Of a stretch of DNA of 64,000 bases, positions 51,105-59,336 are shown one piece after another. The stretch's first letter is position 1; the number at the start of each line of letters is the position of its first letter. The stretch is from Pontibacillus chungwhensis BH030062 (GTDB lineage: Bacteria; Bacillota; Bacilli; Bacillales; BH030062): positions 1 to 64,000 of the forward strand of contig NZ_AVBG01000016.1 in assembly GCF_000770675.1 (NCBI RefSeq), read 5' to 3'. The position numbers and the translations under genes are program-made. The notes beneath the pieces were generated by a model. The model searched no databases, was not told where the DNA came from, and worked only from the letters and a program-made list of their open reading frames with translations.

Positions 51105-52415
51105 TTAAATCACAGGTTCCTTTTGACAATGCTTGGCCAGTTCAGAAGCAATGTCTCGTATTACGTTAAGGTCTACTTCATGATACCCTTCATCTTTAAT
51201 TCCATCAATTATATATACAGAAAATTTCCAAATATCCTCAATGATCTCCCCTTCATTTACAAGAGCTGTTTTATATAAGGCTTCTAACACTCCGTTCATG
51301 ACAGAAACATCATTTTTCCCATATAAACGGATTTGGTAAAAGCTCTTATAAAGATATTCACTATAGGGCTTTGGCTTGAGTACAATTCTTAAACTTTCCT
51401 CATTATCTGTATAATAACGAAATGGTTTGTATTTATGTCCTAATTCAGCTAATAACGACCCGATTCGGTTAATGCAATTAATAGCCGTGTGAGGGTCATT
51501 TATGCCAGGGGATATAGCTCTAAGAGCAATCTCCACTAATTTTTGTATCGAAAACTCAATATCCTGCAGACTCGTTCGTTCCTTCCCTACAATCATACAA
51601 TTCAAACCAGCACTTTCATTTATGTCCGCTTCTCCTTCGTTTGTCCGATAAGAAAATAAAGGGATTCCCTTCTCTACGTAATCGCCAACCTGTACATGCA
51701 TCCACGCCGTTATGTTGTTTTGCTTTGCCCATTGTATAAATGCTTTAAATTCAATATGCTGCAAATAACCAGAACGCTCGACATATACCACTCGGTTCAG
51801 GTTAGATTGAACTTCTTCCACCTCTTTTTGGTCCCACTCTTGAAAAACATCATACTGTTTCTCAGAGAAGGTCCTCCCAATTACATCATATGTTTCATGT
51901 TGGATTTTACCTATTAAATTATTCACCTGCACCCAGCGAGTCGAGTGATGAATAAATACAACAAAGAACCCAAGTGTCGTAATGGCCACTAGAACTGTAA
52001 GGAACGGACTAGCAAGCAGACGTTCTTTGTCTTTTGTAAGAAGGAGTAAGTTACACAGTGTATAAATAAAGCCAAAGACATAAACACCTAATACGTGCTG
52101 TGTGGTCCTGTCACTCATAAAATCCTGCAGAGTCCTTGGAGAGAACTGCTGTGAGTATGTTGTTAAAACAACCATGATGGAAGAGAAACTAATGGTCGTC
52201 ATCGTTAAGATTGATGTAATGAGAGCTGTGTATAGCGACATGGCTATACTTCTATTAGTCAGAAATATAGATGGAATAACTTTTGCAAAATCTTCTACGA
52301 AAAATAGGTCAGCTATTGTTGTTACCCCAACCGCTATGATTGAAAGAATGCTGTACACACTTGGGAGAAACCAATAACTATTACGTATACTTAGCCACCA
52401 CGCTGTGTTTCTCAT
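51105..52415 (-). CDS. DUF2254 family membrane protein, copy 1
   Basis: A 436-residue protein. Four transmembrane helices occupy about the first 150 residues, including FSSIMVVLTTYSQQFSPRTL, the DUF2254 hallmark, then DRTTQHVLGVYVFGFIYTLC. The C-terminal half is soluble (YIEH-type beta segments, RTSLQDIEFSIQKLVEIALR, AISPGINDPHTAINCI). The upstream ATG eight codons earlier is less likely than the one at 52415 behind AGAAAGGGG. Function is unknown. It is a paralogue of the protein encoded at 56078-57511. Confidence 0.88.
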   Translation of the reverse strand: MRNTAWWLSIRNSYWFLPSVYSILSIIAVGVTTIADLFFVEDFAKVIPSIFLTNRSIAMSLYTALITSILTMTTISFSSIMVVLTTYSQQFSPRTLQDFMSDRTTQHVLGVYVFGFIYTLCNLLLLTKDKERLLASPFLTVLVAITTLGFFVVFIHHSTRWVQVNNLIGKIQHETYDVIGRTFSEKQYDVFQEWDQKEVEEVQSNLNRVVYVERSGYLQHIEFKAFIQWAKQNNITAWMHVQVGDYVEKGIPLFSYRTNEGEADINESAGLNCMIVGKERTSLQDIEFSIQKLVEIALRAISPGINDPHTAINCINRIGSLLAELGHKYKPFRYYTDNEESLRIVLKPKPYSEYLYKSFYQIRLYGKNDVSVMNGVLEALYKTALVNEGEIIEDIWKFSVYIIDGIKDEGYHEVDLNVIRDIASELAKHCQKEPVI

Positions 52416-52468
52416 ATGTAAACCCCTTTCTATTCCCAATAATATATTGTACTGGATGCCTAAAAAAA

Positions 52469-52497
52469 TCCCCCTGTATCTACATTTAAACAGGGGG
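52469..52497 (-). terminator. Terminator of the ZIP transporter gene
   Basis: Hairpin TCCCCCTGT ... ACAGGGGGA and a run of seven T on the minus strand. Confidence 0.85.
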
Positions 52498-52505
52498 ACA
52501 TGAAT

Positions 52506-53336
52506 TTATCCTAATGCAACATCTAAGGTCATCATAACGGCAAAGCCGATGAGAAGACTAATAGAAGCGATCTCAGTATTCCCTTTTTCCTGCGAGCCTG
52601 GAATAATCTCTTTTGCAACAACAAAAATCATCGCTCCGGCCGCAAAGCTTAATGCGTATGGAAGAAGAGGTTCAATGTAAATAACCGCCGTTGCACCAAT
52701 TAAAGCGCTTATTGGTTCAACCATACCAGAGAATTGCCCAAAGAAAAAGCTCTTCTTGCGTGACATCCCTTCCCGGCGTAGCGGCATAGATACGGCAACG
52801 CCCTCCGGGAAATTCTGAATTCCAATCCCAATACCAAGGGCAATAGCTCCAGCTAGAGCAGCTTCTGAGAAGGAAGAAGCTAGTGCACCAAAAGCCACAC
52901 CGACAGCTAACCCTTCAGGAATATTGTGAAGTGTCATCGAAAAGACTAGTAAGGTCGTTCGTCGTTTATTATCATTCGTATCAATATCATGCAAGTATGG
53001 GTAATTCTTAAACATTGGCAACAATTTATCTACTAATAGCAAGAAGAATCCACCTAGCAGGAATCCAACAACTGCAGGGAACCACTGAGGAACTGCCTGG
53101 TCTGATGCCATCTCTATTGCCGGGGCAAGTAAAGACCAATAACTGGCTGCAATCATAACACCTCCGGCAAAGGCAAGCATACTATCCATAAACTTTTGAT
53201 TCGTGCCTTTTGAGAAGAACACAAGGGCCGCACCGGCTGCTGTCATCCCCCACGTGAATAATGTAGCAATGAGAGCTTGTATAACAGGGGACATTGATTT
53301 AAAGCCTTCATATATTGCTTCAAATGCTGTAATCAT
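52506..53336 (-). CDS. ZIP family metal transporter
   Basis: A 276-residue membrane transporter with eight helices. The metal-site helices are visible: HNIPEGLAVGVAFGALASSF and GIGIGIQNFPEGVAVSMPLR, the usual HNxPEG and QNxPEG pair. A late GAMIFVVAKEIIPGSQEKG segment is typical. ZIP proteins of this GufA type import zinc or other divalent metals. The ATG at 53336 (MITAFEAIYEG) follows AAAAAGAGGTG. A 22-bp inverted repeat between promoter and start may be a metalloregulator operator. Confidence 0.92.
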   Translation of the reverse strand: MITAFEAIYEGFKSMSPVIQALIATLFTWGMTAAGAALVFFSKGTNQKFMDSMLAFAGGVMIAASYWSLLAPAIEMASDQAVPQWFPAVVGFLLGGFFLLLVDKLLPMFKNYPYLHDIDTNDNKRRTTLLVFSMTLHNIPEGLAVGVAFGALASSFSEAALAGAIALGIGIGIQNFPEGVAVSMPLRREGMSRKKSFFFGQFSGMVEPISALIGATAVIYIEPLLPYALSFAAGAMIFVVAKEIIPGSQEKGNTEIASISLLIGFAVMMTLDVALG

Positions 53337-53372
53337 GTTTGTTTCACCTCTTTTTATTACTATATCCTGTCG

Positions 53373-53394
53373 AAATTTGCGCATACGCAAATTT
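53373..53394. promoter_or_regulatory. Inverted repeat in the ZIP gene leader (candidate operator)
   Basis: Two perfect 9-bp arms, AAATTTGCG and CGCAAATTT, around a 4-bp centre. It lies just after the predicted transcription start and about 37 bp before the ZIP start codon, the place for a repressor site. The AATTTGC arms recall DtxR/MntR-type sites. Confidence 0.6.
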
Positions 53395-53409
53395 TATTGT
53401 CGAATTCAT

Positions 53410-53437
53410 TTTATATGGTTTTATGAAAGAACGTCAA
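53410..53437 (-). promoter_or_regulatory. Sigma-A promoter of the ZIP gene
   Basis: On the minus strand TTGACG (53432-53437), 16-bp spacer, TATAAA (53410-53415). A second inverted repeat, AACGTTTA-GGAAT-TAAACGTT (53436-53456), overlaps the -35 box. Confidence 0.65.
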
Positions 53438-53474
53438 CGTTTAGGAATTAAACGTTCTAGAAATAAAAAAGCAG

Positions 53475-53579
53475 CTACGAGGACAAAGGCCCTAGCGCTG
53501 CTTTCATATGTTCGGTATAGGAAAGTAGTTGCTGATCCACATCTTTAAAAAGTACCGTAACTTTTGCTACTTTATCCAT
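53475..53579 (-). CDS. Hypothetical 34-residue small protein
   Basis: An ATG-started frame of 34 codons (MDKVAKVTVLFKDVDQQLLS and 14 more) lies between the epimerase terminator and the ZIP promoter on the same strand. It ends inside its own terminator-like hairpin (AAAGCAGC ... GCTGCTTT plus T run, about 53468-53505), the usual place for a terminator. The ribosome binding site is poor (GTTGGTG too close to the ATG). Not recognised as a known family. It may be real, or chance coding in a leader. Confidence 0.35.
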   Translation of the reverse strand: MDKVAKVTVLFKDVDQQLLSYTEHMKAALGPLSS

Positions 53580-53590
53580 CACCAACAAAA

Positions 53591-53620
53591 GCCCCATACT
53601 TCTCAAAGGAAGGATGGGGC
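53591..53620. terminator. Terminator of the epimerase gene
   Basis: Hairpin GCCCCATACTT ... AAGGATGGGGC followed by a T-rich stretch on both strands. Confidence 0.8.
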
Positions 53621-53625
53621 TTTGT

Positions 53626-54609
53626 TTACTTACATCGCCTTACAATCGTCGCTTCTTTATCAGGTTCTATACCAACACGCATATCTGTGTCTTCTCTTTC
53701 CTCAAACCATTTCCTCGTATCTTCTATTGTTTCTTCTAACTTTCGGAACGTGAGTCCCTTTTCTCTCGCCTTCTTGTTCGAAGCAAGAATAAAGCCGTGA
53801 GGATGATCTTCTGAGACCGGTATCCAAAGTGGCAAGTCAGAGGATGGTTTTGCCTCGTTATCTAACAAGCACTGATCACTGATCCACTGATCCTCTGCAT
53901 TAGGATTTTGCTTAATTAAAGCATCAACAAATGTCTTCATTGTTAATTCTTCATCATATCCAACCGCATTGTATGTGCCGGTTTCCTCTTGTTCAGCCAT
54001 TTGGATGATCCATTTAGAAAGATCGCGAGCATCAATCCACTGTATAGGACGATTTTGTTTACCTGGAACAAGTACCTCTCCTCCGCGCCCAAAACGCATA
54101 ACCCAATAGGTAAAACGATCGGTCGGGTCATGAGGCCCTACGATGATACCAGGTCGTATGTTCAGAACCCTTCCCGGCATAACCTCTTCAAGCTTCTTCT
54201 CGGCTAAAGCTTTCAATGGACCATACGTTTGGGCATTCACTTCTTCTGTTGTTTCATCCTCTAGTTGTCCAACAGGGTAGGTTTCGTCTACGTATTTTTC
54301 GTGGAAATCTCTGTACGCTGAGATCGATGAAATAAAAATGTATCGCTTCACCGAATCTTTCAGTAATTCAGCAGCTGCCGTGGCCTGACTTGGTGTGTAT
54401 CCTGAAGCATCAATGACTACGTCCCATTCCCGATCCTTTAATGCCTCTAAATCATCCGAACGGTCCCCTTTTAGCTTTTCAACATCGGGGAATAAATCCT
54501 GGTTCGTACGACCGCGATTAAACAAGGTCACCTCATGACCGTTTTCTAATGCTGCTTCTGTTAAATGGCGCCCAACAAAAACCGTGCCACCTAGAATTAA
54601 TATGCGCAT
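53626..54609 (-). CDS. NAD-dependent epimerase/dehydratase (extended SDR)
   Basis: A 327-residue extended SDR. The cofactor motif is ILGGTVFVGRHLTEAALENG at the N-terminus and an acidic DRSDDLEALKDREWDVVIDA segment follows. RYIFISSISAYRDFHEKYVD carries the serine and tyrosine region. The late part (TYNAVGYDEELTMKTFVDAL) resembles reductases for isoflavone/nucleotide-sugar type substrates. The substrate is unknown. The start is an ATG behind AAAGGAGGCGC. Confidence 0.86.
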   Translation of the reverse strand: MRILILGGTVFVGRHLTEAALENGHEVTLFNRGRTNQDLFPDVEKLKGDRSDDLEALKDREWDVVIDASGYTPSQATAAAELLKDSVKRYIFISSISAYRDFHEKYVDETYPVGQLEDETTEEVNAQTYGPLKALAEKKLEEVMPGRVLNIRPGIIVGPHDPTDRFTYWVMRFGRGGEVLVPGKQNRPIQWIDARDLSKWIIQMAEQEETGTYNAVGYDEELTMKTFVDALIKQNPNAEDQWISDQCLLDNEAKPSSDLPLWIPVSEDHPHGFILASNKKAREKGLTFRKLEETIEDTRKWFEEREDTDMRVGIEPDKEATIVRRCK

Positions 54610-54730
54610 ATAAGCGCCTCCTTTAAACCATAATCAGAATATGTAAAAGGTTTTCCTTTTCCTTATACATTCGAAACGCACCAGCTGAATTCCTCTTTCA
54701 TTGAATGTGTTAACGCGGTTAATCAAAAAA

Positions 54731-54760
54731 AGATCTCGGAGAGGTGGAACTCCGAGATCT
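54731..54760 (-). terminator. Terminator of the YkvA-like gene
   Basis: Perfect hairpin AGATCTCGGAG ... CTCCGAGATCT with a run of seven T on the minus strand. Confidence 0.9.
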
Positions 54761-55063
54761 TTACGTTCTTGCTTGCCCATCTAGGTCGTACTTATCTTGT
54801 AGAGATGGTGGGGCCATCTTTACTATTTGTTGTAGAACAAAAGTGAAAATCGTTACATCGTCAAGCACCCCGAAAAACACAAGGAAGTCAGGGATAATGT
54901 CAAAAGGAATGACAATATATAAAATCAAAAAGCCCACAGACAGAATTTTTTTCTGGATTGGGACTTGCCGGGTCGTAAAGAACTCCCACAAGAACGGAAC
55001 AGATTTACGAACATTAAACAGAAAGCGTATTCTCCTCCATATCTTACGCATACCTTCACCCAC
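54761..55063 (-). CDS. YkvA/DUF1232 family membrane protein
   Basis: A 100-residue protein. The DUF1232 core is KKILSVGFLILYIVIPFDII followed by PDFLVFFGVLDDVTIFTFVL. One or two hydrophobic helices are present. Function is unknown. The gene ends at its terminator and is transcribed alone. Confidence 0.87.
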   Translation of the reverse strand: MGEGMRKIWRRIRFLFNVRKSVPFLWEFFTTRQVPIQKKILSVGFLILYIVIPFDIIPDFLVFFGVLDDVTIFTFVLQQIVKMAPPSLQDKYDLDGQART

Positions 55064-55142
55064 ATTTCAGTCATAATATTATTGAGGTTATAGTATAACT
55101 TTACCCGCTATGTATTCGTATGTATCACCTTTTTCACAGAAA

Positions 55143-55172
55143 AAATGCATGCTTGATTGTCAGCATGCATTT
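55143..55172 (-). terminator. Hairpin at the end of the 64-residue gene
   Basis: Inverted repeat AAATGCATGC ... GCATGCATTT overlapping the stop codon; T-rich on the minus side. Probable terminator. Confidence 0.7.
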
Positions 55173-55354
55173 GAAAATAAACGATTAGCATATAATGTTG
55201 AGCTTGAAATTACGTTATAACTTGTTTCCTCATCGTTAAAGTTTGCATAAGCTATGAAAATAAAAATGGCTGTTAGAATAATTAAAGCCATTATGAGAAA
55301 GATTACCTTCCACAGCAAACTAATACTCTTTTCATTACTCTTCTTCACTGCCAC
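55160..55354 (-). CDS. Single-pass membrane protein of unknown function
   Basis: A 64-residue protein with a basic, serine-containing start (KKSNEKSISLLWK), one strong transmembrane helix (VIFLIMALIILTAIFIFIAY) and a short outer tail ending in cysteine. Not recognised. The GTG at 55354 follows GGAAGGGG with eight bases between. It lies between repeat locus 3 and the YkvA gene and has its own terminator. Confidence 0.55.
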   Translation of the reverse strand: MAVKKSNEKSISLLWKVIFLIMALIILTAIFIFIAYANFNDEETSYNVISSSTLYANRLFSNAC

Positions 55355-55420
55355 ATTTATCGCCCCTTCCACCCCTTAGAATGCACCGAAACCCTAAGAT
55401 TACTCATACTTCATCTAATT

Positions 55421-55494
55421 AAAGGGTGCCAGACACCCTTTGGCGCGGTGATGTAATAGCGGAGTGACGCGTGTCTGGCACCCTTTAGTGCTGT
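55421..55494. repeat. GGTGTCTGGCACC-type repeat, locus 3
   Basis: AAAGGGTGCCAGACACCCTT (55421-55440) is itself a dyad, and a second half copy GCGTGTCTGGCACCCTTTAG follows near 55469-55488. It lies between two minus-strand genes and touches the end of the acetyltransferase gene. Confidence 0.8.
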
Positions 55495-55937
55495 GCAGTG
55501 TTTAAGAGCATGTCTACATGCGGGATGCCGTCTTCGAGGTAGACCTGACTAATATTGGTGAAGCCGAGTGATGTGTAGAAGTCATTTAAGTAGTGTTGAG
55601 CTTGAATTTTGATGGCTTGTTCTCCCCACACCTGAATAATGGTATGTAACGCTTTTTCTAGCAACAATTGAGCATGACCTTCGCCTCTCCTTGATTCTTT
55701 TACGAATATTCGTCCAATCGATGCTTCTTTATATTTAATGCCAGAAGGAAATAGTCGACAATAGGCTACAATCTCTCCACCGTCTTCAAGCCATAGATGT
55801 TCTGCTTGATCATCATCTCCATCTACCTCCGGATAGGGACAGTTTTGTTCTACTACAAATACTTGAACCCGCTCCTTAAATATATCGTGCAATTCCCTTT
55901 TGCTTAGCTCTTCATACGATTTCAATTTCCACTCCAT
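55485..55937 (-). CDS. ElaA-like GNAT acetyltransferase
   Basis: A 150-residue GNAT protein of the ElaA type. The signatures are RVQVFVVEQNCPYPEVDGDD near the N-terminus, ASIGRIFVKESRRGEGHAQL (acetyl-CoA site) and QAQHYLNDFYTSLGFTNIS, followed by a final EDGIPHVDML. ElaA's natural acceptor is unknown. The stop codon lies in repeat locus 3. Confidence 0.92.
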   Translation of the reverse strand: MEWKLKSYEELSKRELHDIFKERVQVFVVEQNCPYPEVDGDDDQAEHLWLEDGGEIVAYCRLFPSGIKYKEASIGRIFVKESRRGEGHAQLLLEKALHTIIQVWGEQAIKIQAQHYLNDFYTSLGFTNISQVYLEDGIPHVDMLLNTAQH

Positions 55938-56019
55938 GTAAGAACTCCCCCCTCTAAAACATTTATTTTATTATAAGGAATAACTTTAGTCTAAAAAAGA
56001 ATAAATTGTTAGCGAAATA

Positions 56020-56046
56020 GTTTTATGGAAGTACACCAAGGGGAAA
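56020..56046 (+). promoter_or_regulatory. Weak candidate sigma-B promoter of the second DUF2254 gene
   Basis: GTTTTA (56020-56025), 15-bp spacer, GGGAAA (56041-56046), about 30 bp before the start codon. One mismatch in the -35 and a long spacer make it tentative. Confidence 0.35.
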
Positions 56047-56077
56047 GAGGGTACTTAGAAGGAGGACCGATCGACTC

Positions 56078-57511
56078 ATGAAAATCATCCCACCAGGAAT
56101 CCGAAAATATTTAGAAATGTCACAGAGACTAAGGAAACATGAGCTACAACTAACTTTATGGTTCACACCTGCCCTCTACATTTTAGGCTCATTTTTCTTT
56201 GCAGCAGCCACCTTATTAATCGATTTAAACGTTCAGTTAGGGAATTTGGTGCCTAAATTCTTACAATCAAAAGCATCTGTTTCAAGAATGCTGATTACAA
56301 CATTAATTGGAGGAATTTTAACCCTAAGTGCCTACACGTTAAACTCCATACTTGTGGTCCTTACAACATTTAGCGGGCAATTCTCACCAAGGATGTTACT
56401 TAACTTCGTCTCAGATAAACGCACACAGCACGTCCTTGGAATCTTCAATGGGTGTTTTGTTTATGTATTAACGCTCTTTATTTTTATAACGAATTATGAA
56501 AATCAAACTTTCGTGGCTATTCCTTTAGTGACGACCCTTGTTGCATTATTTGCTGCGGTCACCTTTATTTACTTTATTAATCATGCCACAACGTGGATGC
56601 AAGTTCATAACATATCTTTCAATATGCAATCGATCTCTAAACAAATCCTAAATCAGTCGATTAAACAAGAAATGTCCCCCTACCGAAGCACGGACACGCT
56701 GTATCATGGAGAAGAAGCTAAGAAAAAACCTGAGCATCCAGAGAAAATCTACACAAAACAGTCTGGGTACATTCAACTGATCAACTTCGATCAAATCATT
56801 GATCAAGCACAGAAAGATAATGTGGTCGTTCAGTTAGAAGCAAGTGTTGGTACATTTTTATTAGAAGGAAATCCAATCCTGTCATACTGGAGTGGGAATG
56901 GAGAACCTAAAGATATTGATCATGATTTATACTTAAGCATGTTAGAGGTAGGACAAAAACAAACTGAAATACAGGATGTGGAGCACGGTCTAAACAAGTT
57001 ATCGGAAATTGCCATTAAAGCGCTAGGGAATAATGATCCAAAGACTGTAAGCAATGTTATTCATCAATTAGGTGAGCTACTTCTAACCATTTCAAGAATG
57101 ATGAACATTCCTCCTTACCTCGTCGACAACGAAAAACAACTGAGGTTGATTATACCAGGCGAGAGCTTTGAATATTATTTATACAAAGGGTATGGCTACA
57201 TTCGCCACTATGCAGAAGGGAACATCCAAATTATCACTGAGATTCTACGTGTGATGAATTTATTAGCTAAATCCGTTGACAGTGAACACCACACAACCTT
57301 GTGGGAGTTTGCCTGTAACACCGTTTACGGTTTCCAATCTCTTCACATTTATGAACTAGACCAGCACTACCTTCTAGAAACCCTTAAAGATTTGAGTGAA
57401 ACCACGGGTCATAAAGAAAAATACGAAAGCATTAGTGAACAAATCATTGAAGCAGATCAACCAACAGCAGACCCTTATAAAAGCCAACAAAAAACTGCCC
57501 AATATGAATAA
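56078..57511 (+). CDS. DUF2254 family membrane protein, copy 2
   Basis: A 477-residue protein with the same layout as the copy at 51105-52415: four helices in the first 160 residues with LNSILVVLTTFSGQFSPRML and DKRTQHVLGIFNGCFVYVLT, then a soluble half (VEHGLNKLSEIAIKALGNND, PKTVSNVIHQLGELLLTISR). It has an extra linker near residue 205-225 and a longer C-terminal tail. Function unknown. The ribosome binding site is AGAAGGAGG. Confidence 0.88.
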   Translation: MKIIPPGIRKYLEMSQRLRKHELQLTLWFTPALYILGSFFFAAATLLIDLNVQLGNLVPKFLQSKASVSRMLITTLIGGILTLSAYTLNSILVVLTTFSGQFSPRMLLNFVSDKRTQHVLGIFNGCFVYVLTLFIFITNYENQTFVAIPLVTTLVALFAAVTFIYFINHATTWMQVHNISFNMQSISKQILNQSIKQEMSPYRSTDTLYHGEEAKKKPEHPEKIYTKQSGYIQLINFDQIIDQAQKDNVVVQLEASVGTFLLEGNPILSYWSGNGEPKDIDHDLYLSMLEVGQKQTEIQDVEHGLNKLSEIAIKALGNNDPKTVSNVIHQLGELLLTISRMMNIPPYLVDNEKQLRLIIPGESFEYYLYKGYGYIRHYAEGNIQIITEILRVMNLLAKSVDSEHHTTLWEFACNTVYGFQSLHIYELDQHYLLETLKDLSETTGHKEKYESISEQIIEADQPTADPYKSQQKTAQYE

Positions 57512-57517
57512 CGGGCA
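57495..57517 (+). terminator. Terminator overlapping the end of the second DUF2254 gene
   Basis: Hairpin CTGCCC ... GGGCAG and T run; the stem starts inside the last codons. Confidence 0.8.
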
Positions 57518-57557
57518 GCTTTTTTCTAACCAATGACTTTACCACATTAACGCACAG

Positions 57558-57612
57558 CAGGGTGTCTGGCACCCTGCACTACTCTAAAGCGTCAGAGGGT
57601 GTCTGGCACCCT
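57558..57612. repeat. GGTGTCTGGCACC-type repeat, locus 4
   Basis: Two dyads in tandem: CAGGGTGTCTGGCACCCTG (57558-57576) and AGGGTGTCTGGCACCCT (57596-57612), separated by ACTCTAAAGCGTCAG-like sequence. It lies between the convergent DUF2254 and CDF genes. Confidence 0.85.
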
Positions 57613-57638
57613 TCACTTCTGTAAAGTAGTAACGCGGG

Positions 57639-58655
57639 TTATTCTTCTTCTGAGTCTTCAGGGTGGGACCAGGAGCTGTTTCGTTCGTTCTTCTTCGGAT
57701 CCCAATCCTCTTCTTCATTTGTTTCAACAATCCCTAAGGATACATCAGATATATCATCATTATTAAGCAGACGATCCCAAACTTTAAATTTAATATCATC
57801 CGCTTCTGCTAACGATAGCCCCTTCTCTAATTCAAGCATGGCTTCCACATGATACGTCCTGCCTTCTTTCACAATACGCATCCTTCTTATATCAACTACT
57901 TGTTTATGTTGTAATATAGAATCAGCTACATCACGCTCAACATCGCGAGGCGCAGCCACCCCTATTAAACCGATCATGTTCTCGTACCCAACACGAAACG
58001 CTACAGTAAACATCAATAGTCCGATTAGAAGGGTCACTACTCCATCAAGAATCGCAAAGTTTGTAAACGTCGTAATGGTAACTGCAATTAGAGCAAGCAA
58101 GGCGCCTGTTACAGCAACTATGTCTTCAAAAAAGACGAGCCTAGTGGGCGGTGAAGCTTGAGGAAGATTTTGAACCGCTTGTGATGGGATATTCCACCCG
58201 GAAGCTTCTTCTTTCGCCTCTTTGTTGATTTCCTTCATCGCTTTAATTAAAATCCAGCCATCAATCGCAATGTTCAAAAGAAGGATCCCTGCATTCAGCC
58301 AGAAGCTTCCTGATTCTTTCGGGTGCTGAATTAAGTGCCATCCTTCTTTCACCGACTCATAGCCTAATATCGTAACGATAATAACAGCAATCATTACAAA
58401 GATATTAATAACCCTACCAAAGCCCGTTGGAAAACGAGAGGTCGGCTCTTTCTTAGCTAACACGCTCCCTGCAAATACAAACCCCTGGTTCACAGAGTCT
58501 GCAAAAGAGTGAAGAGTAGAAGCAAGCATAGCGCCACTTCCACTCACAAAAGCCCCTATCGCTTTTGCTATTGCAATAATAAGGTTGCCTGTGGCCGCGT
58601 ATGCTGCCGATTTATTCCCTTTTTTAATTAAATCAACCCATGATTGGGATGCCAT
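57639..58655 (-). CDS. Cation diffusion facilitator family transporter
   Basis: A 338-residue transporter with six helices in the first 225 residues. The metal-site helix has HSFADSVNQGFVFAG with the H-x-x-x-D motif, and the second site lies near GVVTLLIGLLMF. The C-terminal cytoplasmic domain (about 235-310, MRIVKEGRTYHVEAMLELEK) is the usual CDF dimer domain. CDF proteins export zinc, cobalt, iron or manganese; the metal is not clear. The tail is acidic and ends EDSEEE. Confidence 0.9.
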   Translation of the reverse strand: MASQSWVDLIKKGNKSAAYAATGNLIIAIAKAIGAFVSGSGAMLASTLHSFADSVNQGFVFAGSVLAKKEPTSRFPTGFGRVINIFVMIAVIIVTILGYESVKEGWHLIQHPKESGSFWLNAGILLLNIAIDGWILIKAMKEINKEAKEEASGWNIPSQAVQNLPQASPPTRLVFFEDIVAVTGALLALIAVTITTFTNFAILDGVVTLLIGLLMFTVAFRVGYENMIGLIGVAAPRDVERDVADSILQHKQVVDIRRMRIVKEGRTYHVEAMLELEKGLSLAEADDIKFKVWDRLLNNDDISDVSLGIVETNEEEDWDPKKNERNSSWSHPEDSEEE

Positions 58656-58737
58656 ACCCCATACCTCCTGCCTTACAAATGCTTATGCTATTATTAGTAT
58701 CCCGAAATCTGCGCATTTCATGAATGAAACTAAAAAA

Positions 58738-58768
58738 GCCAGTCCCCTATTACAGATAGGTGACTGGC
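58738..58768 (-). terminator. Terminator of the DoxX-like gene
   Basis: Hairpin GCCAGTCCCCTAT ... ATAGGTGACTGGC with a T run on the minus strand. Confidence 0.85.
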
Positions 58769-58783
58769 CTTTAACATTCATTC

Positions 58784-59182
58784 TCAATTATCATGACGCT
58801 CTCCATTGGGCTTCGAAACAGCAAGGACCCACCAAATCAGTAATGGTTGGAACAAGAGGCGAACCCAAAGAAGCGTGTTATTTACTTCATCTGAACCTGG
58901 AGCTGGAATACCTGCAATGGCAGCATAAATATTTGCCGGGAAAATAAGTACCAGGTAAATAGCTGTCCAAATCCCAGCTTGTCTACGAGTCGAAGGGATA
59001 AGTAATAAAATGGCCAATATCCATTCAATAATGCCTGTAGCATAAACAATCATATTTCGAAATGGAATAATGTCCGGAATCATAGCGGCGAATCCTTCTA
59101 CTTGAGTAAAGTGCACAACGCCAGCAAAGATAAAAAACAAACTAAACAGGATAAGGCCTACCATTTTTAAAATTGACTTCAC
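58784..59182 (-). CDS. DoxX family membrane protein
   Basis: A 132-residue, four-helix DoxX-like protein. The segments LILFSLFFIFAGVVHFTQVE and MIVYATGIIEWILAILLLIP are characteristic. DoxX-like proteins are common and poorly understood; some take part in redox or detoxification membrane complexes. It is transcribed alone and ends at a clear terminator. Confidence 0.85.
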   Translation of the reverse strand: MKSILKMVGLILFSLFFIFAGVVHFTQVEGFAAMIPDIIPFRNMIVYATGIIEWILAILLLIPSTRRQAGIWTAIYLVLIFPANIYAAIAGIPAPGSDEVNNTLLWVRLLFQPLLIWWVLAVSKPNGERHDN

Positions 59183-59336
59183 GATTAGAACTCCTTTCTC
59201 ATCTATCTTGTATCTTACTTGATTGACTGTATAGCATCAAAACATGACTCTTTGCTTATTTTGTAAAGCATACTTGACGAAACCGCATATGTAAAGTAAG
59301 CTTCACTTATTAGATTACAAATATTGGAGGTTTTGC

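Noticed and set aside
52075-52440. Plus-strand frame opposite the DUF2254 gene
   Set aside because: It is antisense to a well-supported membrane protein and has no ribosome binding site.
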